Below, in pieces: positions 34,690-46,326 of a stretch of 64,000 bases of DNA (within the stretch, counting starts at the first letter, position 1; the number at the start of each line of letters is the position of its first letter). Both the position numbers and the translations under genes were made by a program. This stretch comes from Ziziphus jujuba. Lineage: Eukaryota; Streptophyta; Magnoliopsida; Rosales; Rhamnaceae. Location: NCBI RefSeq assembly GCF_031755915.1, contig NC_083384.1:24321001-24385000 (forward strand). Direction: 5' to 3'. The notes below the pieces were generated by a model. That model made no database searches. It was not told the DNA's origin and worked only from the letters and a program-made list of their open reading frames with translations.

Positions 34690-37351
34690 TTATAATAGGA
34701 ATAATAATTATAGTACACTTGATTAATTAAAAATAAATAAGTAAATAATTATAATTAATTGAAAATAATATTTTCTCTCAAAACTGCACTATTCACTCCA
34801 TTAGAAAAGTTTCCCTTTTAAAACATTTTTGCAAAATCCAATATTTTATGTTCCAAAAATCAAGGAATAATTAATTTAATAAAATAATTTAAAATACTTG
34901 CATAACATAAAAGTGAAATTCAATATATAATTCGTAAAATTTGATTTAATAAATCAAGATAAACAGTGTCAAAAATATAATTTAAATAATTACAAACAAT
35001 CATGTAAAATAAGTGGTAAAAAATATTATAAAATTCATTTTGAAATATTCAACCAATCTATATAATAAAAATATGGCAAGATACATTTTAAAAACATTGT
35101 TTTAAAATAAGTGACATAAAATATGAATAATTATATTTTAGAAAATACTAATTGGAAATAGGTGATAAAACAAATTAAATACATTTAATTTAAACGCTGC
35201 TTTAAAACTTTAGGATTTGAAATTTATATCAGAAAAATAATACTTGACGCACCACACTATATACCAGTGATGCCCTACGATACCCAGCATCCCGAGCACC
35301 GTCCGGCGGGAGGTTAAAGAGAGAAACTTGCATATGGTCGCTTCAACGTCCCAACAGTACCGCTACTTAAACCGTCAACCCGGCTATGGAAGGGGGTGGC
35401 TTATGGCCAATATCAAACTTGCCTGCCCTCGGTCCGATGGCAACTCACGGGAGATATTATAATTTGCGCGTCCATTCACATACACAGTACAGAACACCAG
35501 TACTGTATGAGTGCGTTTAAAATAAATAACCATATTATTTAAAAAAAAAATAATTTTTCCAAAACTCACTGTGGGAATCATATCATTATTCAAATTCACA
35601 ATCCCATATTTTTTTTTAATCCTCATCATAAATCTATCACTTTAAAATCCATCCATTTAAATATAACAATTTTCAACACTATGAAAACCTGATCCATAAA
35701 TAATCAAACGTGTCAATACGGATTTGGAACTCAATACTTTAATACAATTATTTTTCTCAAAATCTTAAAATCAATTTATATCAAAATCACATAAATTTCA
35801 TATTTGCTTAAATCCACATAGGTACATTTATTATACGCAATAAATTCCATAATCTAAATTTAACAATAATCGATCATAATTTAAATCCATAACTTCTTTA
35901 AAACCATATGATTTCCATGCAATATATGCTTAAATCAATAAACTTTTGGCATTATAAATTCAAAAATAATTTAATAACAATTTAAAACATAATTTATTTA
36001 AAAACCCAAAATATTTATAATACACAAATAATTTAATTTCCTTCAATTTTGCCATAAAATTTCAATTAGAAATTTACTAAACAATTAACACATGAAATAA
36101 AATTTCTAAATATATAATCAACACAAAATATATACAATTTACCAACCCAAAATAATTTTGAAGGTGGGTCACTCACCTCAAGTACGTGTATCAATCAAGA
36201 TCCTCTGTAGGATCAACTGCACTACCCACACGTGCACCTAAAATACCCACAATACACAAAACTAATTCTTTTAATATTTTAATCGGGTAACTCCCAAATG
36301 GATACCCTGGGAGCGAACACAAACGACAACCAAAATTTATGAGTAATATACCGAATCAAAGCTTGTGAAATGAGGATTATGAATCTGGTCTCACTTTCCG
36401 GAGATCGGACCCGAGGTGGCCGGAATCTCGTCGGAAAGATATGAGATTTTGGATCCTCAGATCTCACAAACCGCCGCGAGTTAAAGGAAACCGACATCAA
36501 ATGTGGGTTCAGAGGGTCAAAACTAGTGGGAGAGGATGGATGGTGTAACTGGGAACTCGCTGGAAAGTCGATTTTCCGAAGAGCCGCCGTGGTCACCGGA
36601 ACCCGTCACCTCTGGCGGCGCGTCCGGTGGCCACTGATCGTGATTTTTGAAGGAAAGGTAGATCGGGAAATGGGTGACTCAACGGAACCGGCGGTGAGGT
36701 AAACAGAGGTCTGGTTTGGGAGAAATCGGCCGGAAAAGGAAACAGGCCGCTCGCCGGAAAACACCCCGATCCTGCCGGTTTTGATGGGTGGGTCATGGTG
36801 GTTAGGGGCATGTACTATTCTGGTGGCTGGAAATAGGTGAACGGCGGTTGGCCGGTCCTTCTCCTTTTTCTTTCTCTTTCTCTCTCCTCCCTCCCCTTCT
36901 CAACCAGTCCACTTTTTTGACACATGACATCACTGTTCATACACATACAGATCCATGAATAGTAAATGCTGTTTCGGAAAAACTTCACAGGTCCATAACT
37001 TTCAAAACACATGTCCAAATTGGACGTGCCGCTAGTCTATAAACTCATATTGATGAGTACTTCACAACCATGAATGAGTCAAAGCTCAACTTTGCACGAA
37101 CAAAAAGTCAACTCCGGCACCCCTTGGATAGTTTGCACCTCAACTTGTTTTGCTCATAACTTTCGAACGGTAGTTCCGATTTCAATGTGCTACTAGTCTA
37201 CAAACTCGGGACGATATGTACTTTGAAATGATGCTTCGGTCAACGAAAAATTCCATCCAGAACAAAAAGTCAAAATTTTGACCATCTCGATCAACAGTTA
37301 ACTTCGGTCAACGTACAAAAATTCCGACGTATTTTGGGACTGGATGTTACA
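34690..37351 (-). mobile_element. LTR-like sequence (possible solo LTR), minus orientation
   Basis: Read on the minus strand it begins TGTAACATCCAGTCCC at 37351, followed by GTACGTTGACCGAAG, GAGTTTGTAGACTAG and AAAGTTATGAGC. It then has a GC-rich part (36280-36900) with Pro/Ser-rich open frames of 67-105 codons, an AT-rich part and a second GC-rich block (35235-35460, with GATGCCCTACGATACCCAGC on the plus strand). There is no polymerase domain and no second LTR in direct orientation, so a solo LTR or a large retrotransposon derivative is the best reading. The inner border is approximate. Confidence 0.45.
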
Positions 37352-39217
37352 CTTAAACTTTCTTAAAACCTATTTCAGTTCATATTAGGAAAGATAATTA
37401 AAAGAAATAATAAATATCTCATTTTGTTTTTTATTATATTACACTAATTAAATAAATAAAACCTAAAAAAACCTTTTTTTCTAACCCAAAAATTCATCCA
37501 ACCCTAATACCTATGTACAAATGGATTATTTAGTTCTAAAACTAGCTCCTATCCAAAATCAAGTAAAATCATCATCCTAAACATATGGTTCATCATAACT
37601 TTCTTTAGAAAACTTCAAAAATGGATCTGTAAAATTCTATAAAAAGTTGACTTCCGAGGCTTTCTTTATATAACTTATAGGTTCTGTAATTTCTCCTCCA
37701 GCCTTGTAAAGAAAATTGGAAAATTAACTCATTTGTATAGGCTTAACCCAACTCTATTCTTAGTGCTTACTTGGCTGCTAAATTATCAACTACCTATCAA
37801 ATTTTGTTATTTGTACACTCTTTTCCACATCAAGAAATCTAATTTCTAAACACAACAATAAATATATAAAATGATTAAAAGACAATTATACCTCTACTAT
37901 GTGTCAAATAGATAAGGGTAAAACTATCTTTTCACACAATCACATACAAAAACCCTTTTTTAATAAGTCATACCATAAGTATTCAAATAAACAATAAGAT
38001 ATTTTATTTTTAAAATCTAATTAATATCAATGGAAGTCTTTCATTTTTCATTAAGTGAATTTCATTTTATTAAATCCTACTTTTTTAGGCAGTAGAAGAA
38101 CCTTTAAATTGTTTTTCTCTCATAAATTTTATACAATCACTTTATATTAATTAGGCTTTTGCATAATTAATTTATTTATACTTTTTTTTTAATTTCCTCA
38201 TAAATATTCTAATTTTTAAAGTGGCATATCCATATCATTCAAAGATACGGTCTTGGAAAAAATACCCTACAAAACTAGAGGGGAGTTTATGTAATTACCC
38301 ATAATATAAACATAAAGACGTATATAATTAAAAAAAAAAAAGAAAAAAAAAGAGATGAAAAGATATTTATAAAATCTAAAAGGAATTTGGAAAATTATTA
38401 TTATAAAATATGTTATTTTATTTCTAAGTTGTATTTTTATATTTTTATATTTATTATTTTGAAATGAAGTATTATAAAATTTTCTAATATGTATTTTTTG
38501 TAAGATTTTGCTTTTATCCATTGCAAGTTCAAATTTTTTTATTGGTTTTATTTATTTATTTTTGTAGGATCTACTATATTTTTATTTTTATTTTGAAAGA
38601 TTATTGTTTGCAAATTTTTAGTTCTTTTACTAACTTGTTAAAAAAATAATAATAATCCTCCTTAATAATTTTTTTTCGTTTTACACATTAAACTATATAA
38701 AATTACATTTTAAATCTTCTTTTTTTAAGTTTTATGCGCCAATATTGATAATTTTGTTAAAAAGTTAACAAACAAAAGAAAAAAAAAAAAAACAATACAA
38801 GACAAAATGAACTGTAAGATGCACAAAACTATTAAAAAAAATAATAACAATAATAAAAAAATAAGTTTAAAGTATAAAACACCTTATTTTATATAATTTA
38901 AAATCTATTAGTGTCAATATCCTATCAAACTATTTTGTCTTTAATTTTGTACAAAGTATGAGCTATGTGTCATTACGCTGTAGTACGATTGTGATGAACA
39001 TGTTTATGTAACTTAACACGTATGTATAAATTATTTCTATATTCTTATAATATCTATAATTTCAAAGTGTGACAGCTTTATGATTTATTTAGTCTAATTA
39101 ATTATTTCTTGAAAGGTACATTCATTGCTTCCGAAGTTCTATTTTTTTTTTTTTTCTCCTACCATTGTTGGATGTACAGCTTAATTTTGCTGGTCATAAA
39201 CCACTTACTCTCGATTA

Positions 39218-39257
<40 letters not shown>

Positions 39258-39509
39258 TTTTTAAAATCTGATTAGGAAGTAATATTTTGACTCGTTTTTG
39301 AATTTCAATCCAATACTCATTTTTCCATTTAGAATCGCACTCCCTCACCACCACTGCTCTTAATTGTCTTTTTTCTTTCGTTGCTCTTAATTGTCTTTTG
39401 AAAAAAAAAGAATTAAAAATATAACGATTTGAACTCAGAATTATTAGCTCTGAGATAACCACAGCTGATCAGCAGCTACGACACAGAATTTAAAATTATA
39501 TATCTTGCT

Positions 39510-39557
<48 letters not shown>

Positions 39558-42500
39558 CTTTTTAATTGTTGCTTTGAATTTCAATATATTTAGATGGTTT
39601 TGTTCAACTCGAACTTCGACAATTTCACGATTATCACATTTTTGTTGCTTTTTTAATAAATCATTTGGCTTTCGGTCTCGTGTTTGTTTGGCAGCTGATC
39701 AAAGATATAATTGATCATCAATATGAGTGCTGCATAGTAGTCACACTCATTAATGTGACACACAACTGAAACATTCAAAAAAAAAAAAAAAAAAAAGGGT
39801 AAAGAAAAAAAACCCAAAAAAGAAAAGAAAAGGGAAAGAGAGAGAAAGGCAATCACCGTACGGCACAAGCAGCTTAACAAAATGACATGCAAAATTGCTA
39901 TTCACATCAAATGGTGAAAATTTATTATTAAACTCCAATTTTATATTTATTTTAGACATTAATGAAAACATGTTCAAACTTTTTTGTTTGTTTGTTTTGG
40001 TGAATGAAAAACATGTACAAAGTTTATTTACTAAAGAGAGTAATTAGCGAGAGCTGCACTTTGTATTTAGGCTATCTTTACAAGATTGATTAAAAATATA
40101 AAAATAAAAATTGAAGTACTTCTTACTTAGGGGTTGTTATTGTCTTAATTTAATAGTCATCAAGCTATTACTTATAACGTGGTTAATTATAAACACAATG
40201 AAAGGTTTTTTTTTTTTTTTTTCCTCTATTTTACTTTGATCAAACCTTCGTTTATTTATTTTTTATTTTTTCTTCTAGTGAATTCAATACGAACTGTAAC
40301 TTCAAAATAAAATATGTTCAGTACATATATGTATATTTATAAGAAAGGAATCCAACAGGTGCCCCCCAAAAAAAAAAAAAAAAAAAGAGGAAAGGAATCC
40401 AACAGGTGGAGATAGATTTTTTCAGTAATAATACTATACTAATGTTAAAAATATCAAATAATATATGTATTGAATATTATGTGTTAATATTTTATTATTA
40501 TAATTTTAATATAATTTAATTATGAACAAGTAAATCTTTACAATTATATATATTTTGGTACCTATTGTTATTTTTTAGTCAAAGAGTTACACATGATCCT
40601 CATATATATATATATATATATAGTCAGGTATACATAATCAAGTTAAAATAAAGCTTTTAATGTGAGATTTTTATTTTTCAAACCTTAAATTTCATCCATA
40701 GTTGACATTTAAAATGATAGTTATTAAATATAGTTATTAAATCTTGAACATCAAAAACATATTTCAATTTAATAAAATAAAGTAAACTTTATTTAAAATT
40801 GACTATATATATATATATATTAAAAATTCATATGCATTTTTGGACAATTGCAAAATACATCCAAAAATGAAACTCAATTGAAATCTATAAAAAGAAAATA
40901 ACAGTTCTTTTTTTCTTTTTTGCTAAAGTAATTGGTGTGCGTTTGTGTGTGTATCATTCAAATATTTACACAGTTTTTCTGTATAGATATTAATAAAGAT
41001 GATGAATTTTGTAAAAATCATCACCTAATATTTCACAGATACCTATAAAAAATACGGTGTCTTTTTTGATATCACATAAAAAATTTATATACATGTGTAT
41101 ATATATATATGCCTATATATATATATATATAACCAAAAAATTTATTTATTTATTTATTTTTTGCTGAATCATCTTAATACAAAAGTTAAGATAAAATTTA
41201 AACTGAATATGATTGTGGGATAGAATTTAGGTACAAAAAATTAGGAATTTTCAGCAGAAATTTCGTAGTCCTTAATAAAAGTCAAACCAATTCCAGAAAG
41301 CTCTATCCAGGTAATAAAGATTATTATTTGGATAAAATTTGAGTGTGAACTAAAAACAAACAGTTTAAACACGCTCTGTGTATGAATACGGTTAACGGAA
41401 CAGTTAAAGAGTAAAGGGCAAGTAGGTGAGTTTGGCGGCACGGTCAGCAAAAGAATTGGTCGGTTTAATGACGTGGAAAACAGACAGCAACCGATCTGCG
41501 TGAAATTGATGATGAGCAACTGACTGAGACGGCGTCAAACACTTCCGCTTTTTTACGGTCTACGTTTTCGCATACTTTGCTCCACGTCTTGGTTTTTTAT
41601 ACGGATTACGGACGTGGAATTTGACCATTTCACCCTTCTAGATATTTTTATTAATTTTGCTGATTAAGTCGCTATATTTATTTATTTATTTTAAATAACC
41701 CACTTGCTCCAACCGTGTTTGCACTGTTTGTTTTTTTTTGCTAGTTGGTCCTCTTTTATTAAGTGTCATTGTCCAATCCTCCTGAGCTTTGTTGGTGATT
41801 AAGAATATGAATATCACCACTATAATTTTCAGCTGTGTTTGACTTTTTGTTGTTTAATTATAATTATTAGAAAAAAAAAATGTTGAAATTAATTAGGATA
41901 TTATATTTAAGGTGGGGAATTTTGCTTTCATGTTTTGGTACAGTGTATCTGTGTACTACTACTTGATCATGTATAATCTAAATTTAACAATACAAATAAA
42001 TATAAATATATTATAAAAATATTGATTGAAGATTGAAGCATTAAGCATGTTTCAGACAAAATCCATTATGGTACTAAGGTAAAAAATAAAGTAAAATGGT
42101 AATATTTCATGCTAGCTAAAAATGTTCGCCATTTACATTATTAAAATGTTTTGGATTTAATAAATTTTATTAGTTTGAATAACTTTAATTAAGAAGCTTA
42201 TAGCTGTTTGATTGTCAATTAAAAAATTATTATAAATATTGAATTAAGTATTTAATAGTATAATTGTAAAAATACTTTGACTTAAATGTGCAAGAGATTA
42301 TTTTTTTTACGCAAAATTTTTTTATCAATACTTTTTTGACATCTATCAAAATTAATAATACTAAAATTAATGTGGTAAATATTATTGTTTATAAGATATA
42401 TTATTTTCATATTATTTGTTATATTTTTATGTTCTTATGTTTAGTTCTTTAAATATATACAAAATAAAAATAAAAAAAATATTTAAGAAAGTAAAATATT

Positions 42501-44480
42501 ACAAAATGGTAAATAAAAAAGTTTCATTAATGATTCTTTGAGTTCCTACATAAACTAAGAGTAAAGTTTATCACAAAAAAACCTAAGAAAAAAACAAATT
42601 TTTTAAGTCGATAAATACGTATAAAAGGAAAAAAAGTGCTTATTAACTAAAACTTTTTTTTTTTTCAGAAGTTATTTTGGTCTGAAAAACGCTTTACCAA
42701 ACGGATAAAAATGTACAGTTTTTGCGTTCAATCATTCAGTAATTAAAAAAAAAAAAAAATGATTTCGTTGGAGGTAGAATCGTGCACGCAAATTATGGCT
42801 ATCGATTGAAATATGAGAATGTGACTAGAGTCATTCGACCCGACCAAATTTAAATGTATGTTTCTTATTTTATTACTATTATTATTTTTGAATATTATTT
42901 TTCAACATGAATTTATGATTTTGCATATGTATGAATCTGATAATTAAATCAGCCCAACACTATCAATTTCATTAAAGTGGTGCAAATGCAACCATCATTT
43001 TCATGTAGAAAATCAAGGTGATTTGGAAAATAGACATATCAGTATCGAAAAGATATCTTTTTTTTCTTTCTAAAAAAACTATATAAGTTTCTACACAAAC
43101 AAAATAATGGATTCAGACGTATACTTGCTTCCAGAGACTGAGATAAGCCGTCCAATTAATTTTTGTGGTCCTTTTCTCATTTTCAATTACTCGTTTGACA
43201 TCCAAAATTTTTCCTTTTTTATTTCACACACAAGAAGAATGATGGTGATTCATAATGGTCATTTATTATTTTATCATTTATTATTTTATATATCTAATGC
43301 TTGGATAAACATCAGCTATTGCCCACTGGATTCATCATCATCTTTGGAAAAAAAAAAAAAAAAAAGAAAAGAAATTAAAACCAGCCCACATGCTTTTAAT
43401 CTAACCCCAATACCAAACCATTCTATAAATATATATATTTTTTTTCTATATGCATTATATTATTATAGGAAACAAGATTTTATCTTAAAATATTGCCTAT
43501 AAACCCATCTTCTATGACTTGGACAAGAAGTTGAATGGAAATTGTTTGTTTTTGTTCTAGACGTTTAAAAGGTCAACTGATAAGTGGTAAAAACGTAAGT
43601 AACAAATAATTAGTTATAGGGATAATTTCTCCAACACCTTTCAAGATTTGCTTTTGCTTCAACGGATTGTATAGCTAATTTTAAATTCTTAAAGTATGAG
43701 TATGATAACAAAAATAATAAAGTAGATGAAGATCATTTGAAATTTATTATTCCAATAAAATGATAAATGTTTTTAATTAATTTTTTTATTGAAATATATG
43801 GAATCGAATTCATAATTATTATTCAATAAAACAATATATGTAACACTGGATTATTTCTAACGACAGCTGATAACTAAAATTTACTAATTTATTTTAAAAT
43901 TCACCTATATAAGTTGTATAAAATTTTCAATTATTAATGCATAACCACATCATTTGTCATCACTTAATAAATAATTAGGTACCGTCCTCATATTATTCAT
44001 TAAAAAGAAGAAAAGGGAGAATGGAATTCACATAAAATAAAATCTATAAAACACTAAATTAATACATAAAATTGCAATGAAAATGATGGTACGGCATGGT
44101 ATCAAAAGGCCGAAAAGTAAGAACTATGGGAAACAAGCAAAACAAGAGAAAGAGTGACAAGAAACGGTGGGAGAAATTTGTTTGGTCAAAATGGTGACCC
44201 ACTTGGAAAATATGGTTGTCCAACCTGGGGCTGGATATTTATTTTGTATTTTCACACATTCAAAAAAAAAAAAAAAATTAGTTACAAAAATATAGTGAAA
44301 ACCAGGTTGTTTCTTAACAGTCGCGGGTAGAAAAAGTAATAATAATAATAAATACATAGTAATACTCATCCAATTCCGATATCAATACCCATCCCAATCT
44401 ACACGTTGGACATGCGCAGAGACAGACAGGGAGAGTACAAAGTCAACGGTCCACCCAAAAACCCTTCCTTGTTTTCTCTG
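37352..44480. other. AT-rich intergenic DNA
   Basis: About 7 kb without a gene. It contains (TA)n tracts at 39221-39250, about 39517-39552, 40601-40621 and 40803-40821, and poly-T/poly-A runs. A slightly GC-richer block at 41380-41640 carries GACGTGG and CCACGTC words. An AT-rich segment at 38400-38720 is related to the palindrome at 53484. Open frames (for example 43107-43502, +) show no recognisable domain. Confidence 0.55.
38560..38720. mobile_element. Fragment related to the long palindromic element at 53484-54496
   Basis: GAAAGATTATTGTTTGCAAA, then TACTAACTTGTTAAAAAAATAATAATAATCCTCC, and then ACATTAAACTATATAAAA follow in the same order and spacing as in the right arm of the palindrome (about 54205-54345). 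It appears to be a partial or older copy of the same family. Borders were not found. Confidence 0.4.
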
Positions 44481-44485
44481 TTTCA

Positions 44486-44493
44486 TATAAATA
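44486..44493 (+). promoter_or_regulatory. TATA box of the DUF1442 gene
   Basis: TATAAATA lies 165 bases before the start codon at 44651. It is preceded by moderately GC-rich sequence, which puts a transcription start near 44515-44525 and a 5' UTR of about 130 bases. Confidence 0.6.
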
Positions 44494-44650
44494 CCCACCA
44501 TTTCTACATCAAACATATTTTAGCTTCGCAACCAAGAAAAGCACAACTTTGAATTTTATAAATAAAAGGAGGACAAGGAGAATAAAAGAAAGAACAAGTT
44601 TTTGTTTTCAATAGCAGTGTTTTCAATAGCAGAAAACTTTCAAAGGAAAA

Positions 44651-45432
44651 ATGAAGCTAGTTTGGTCCCCTGAAACAGCATCAAAAGCCTACATCGATAC
44701 CGTGAAATCTGTAAGCAATACATAATTTTTTTTTTTTCAATATATAATTCCGATTCAAGGTTGAAATTTTTTGGGTTTTTCAATCTGATTGCTGATCTGC
44801 TATGTGGTTTTTTTTTTTTTTTTTTTTTTTTTCTGCAGTGCGAGATTTTTCATGAATCTGGTGTTGCAGAGCTTGCTTCAGCCATGGCAGCCGGTTGGAA
44901 TGCCAAGTTCATTGTTGAAACATGGTCACAAGGAGGACCTCTTGCTATGAGCACTGGGTTAGCCGTAGCGAGCCACCACACAAATGGACGCCATGCGTGC
45001 ATAGTCCCAGATGAGAGATCAAGGTTGGAATACGAAACGGCCATGAAAGAGGCAGGGATGTCGCCGGAAGTGATTGTTGGTGAGCCGGAAGATGTAATGG
45101 ATAAGGTCGCCGGAATAGATTTCTTGGTGGTGGATTGCAAGAGAAAGGACTTCGCTAGGGTGTTGAGGTTGGCTAAGCTAAGCAATAGAGGTGCTGTTTT
45201 GGTTTGCAAGAATGCTAGCTCAAAAACTGCTTTTGGGTTCAGATGGAGAAGTGTCGTCGACGATGGCGGCTCTCGGAGACTGGTACGGTCGGTGTTTTTG
45301 CCGGTGGGGAAGGGATTGGATATTGCACATGTTGGAAGCAACGGAGGGAGTTCGAGTTCTGGCAAAGGGGAAGGGAAATGGATCAGACATGTTGATCGAC
45401 AATCAGGAGAAGAACATGTTATTAGAAAGTAG
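44651..45432 (+). CDS. DUF1442 family protein
   Basis: Two exons: 44651-44710 (20 codons, beginning MKLVWSPETASKAYIDTVKS) and 44839-45432, joined across an intron with GTAAGC and a T-run followed by TTCTGCAG. Together they make 654 nt, giving 217 aa plus TAG. The start MKLVWSPETA, the early ESGVAELASAMAAGW stretch and the length (about 210-225 aa) are those of the plant-specific DUF1442 family. The fold is predicted to resemble SAM-dependent methyltransferases, but the Gly-rich SAM loop is not obvious and no activity is established. The C-terminal 25 residues are rich in Gly, Ser, Lys and Arg. The gene is convergent with the ICT1-like gene downstream. Confidence 0.88.
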
Positions 45433-46326
45433 TCTCACAAAGAATGAAATTTTAGAAGGAAAAAAAAATAGTTCCATGTACAGAATTTTTATTAGATTAA
45501 TGGTTTTTTTCTTGCTTTTGCAGACCCATTTGTTAAAAAACTCCACCCCAAAAATCAAAAAACTTTCTGATTGTTAACCAATGGAATTAGGATATACTTT
45601 TTCTTTTAGGCATGTAATCCAAGGGGCAGAGGAAAGAAAGAAAGATCATATTAATTGTTAGATATTATTATATTTTTACCCAATTTCTTTCTCTATCAGA
45701 GCTATCTTTCGTTTTCTTTCATATTAATTGTTAGATATTATTATATTTTTACGCAATTTCTTTCTCTGTCAGAGCTATCTTCCGTTTTCTTTTTGTTGGG
45801 AAGTAGTTGGGCGAAATTGGTATTATCTGCGAAGATATTCAACCATATTTTTCCAAAAGTCAATAAAAATGTCATGGTTGATACACAATCGCTGTTATGA
45901 TACATATCAAAACAAACTCGTTCAATTCTTTGGAGAATTCCCATTTTGCGAAATCCTGAGCTATAAATCCAATTCACATTAGTATACAAAAGTTTTTTAC
46001 AAGCCTCAAAATAATCTGAGACATTGTTAGAGAAAATAATTACAAGACGCCAAAAGTAGGGCTGTATATATTCTTTCATGATCATGTCACCGAGTGATAT
46101 ACATAGTTCATCCAGATCAGACTGCTCAAGGGATTGGTTTCCAATATGGTCCGCCACTAGGTGTTTTTTCTTTTCTCTATTATCGGATGTAAAGCTTTCC
46201 CAGTTCCACACAAGTAATATTTGTGAATTAGCGATCAAAAAGCAACATTTTGAGACAATGACTTAACTGTTGATATCAACTTGCACATGTTTCTATCGAA
46301 ACACTAACACCTTATAACGTAGTAGG
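45433..46326. other. Spacer between convergent genes
   Basis: It holds the 3' UTR of the DUF1442 gene and of the ICT1-like gene. It includes the 73-bp tandem duplication and, on the minus strand, an open stretch of 165 codons (46238-45741) that starts only at TTG and matches nothing I know. Confidence 0.55.
45648..45793. repeat. 73-bp tandem duplication
   Basis: ATATTAATTGTTAGATATTA starts at 45648 and at 45721. The two 73-base copies differ at only about three positions (C/G, A/G, T/C), so the duplication is recent. It lies just past the DUF1442 stop codon, probably in the 3' UTR or terminator region. Confidence 0.92.

Noticed and set aside
43107..43502. 131-codon plus-strand frame beginning MDSDVYLLPETEISRP
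   Set aside because: Ends in Lys-rich and Phe/Tyr-rich low-complexity sequence, no homology recognised, and no promoter or splice evidence.
44850..45365. 171-codon minus-strand frame over the DUF1442 gene
   Set aside because: Antisense shadow of exon 2.
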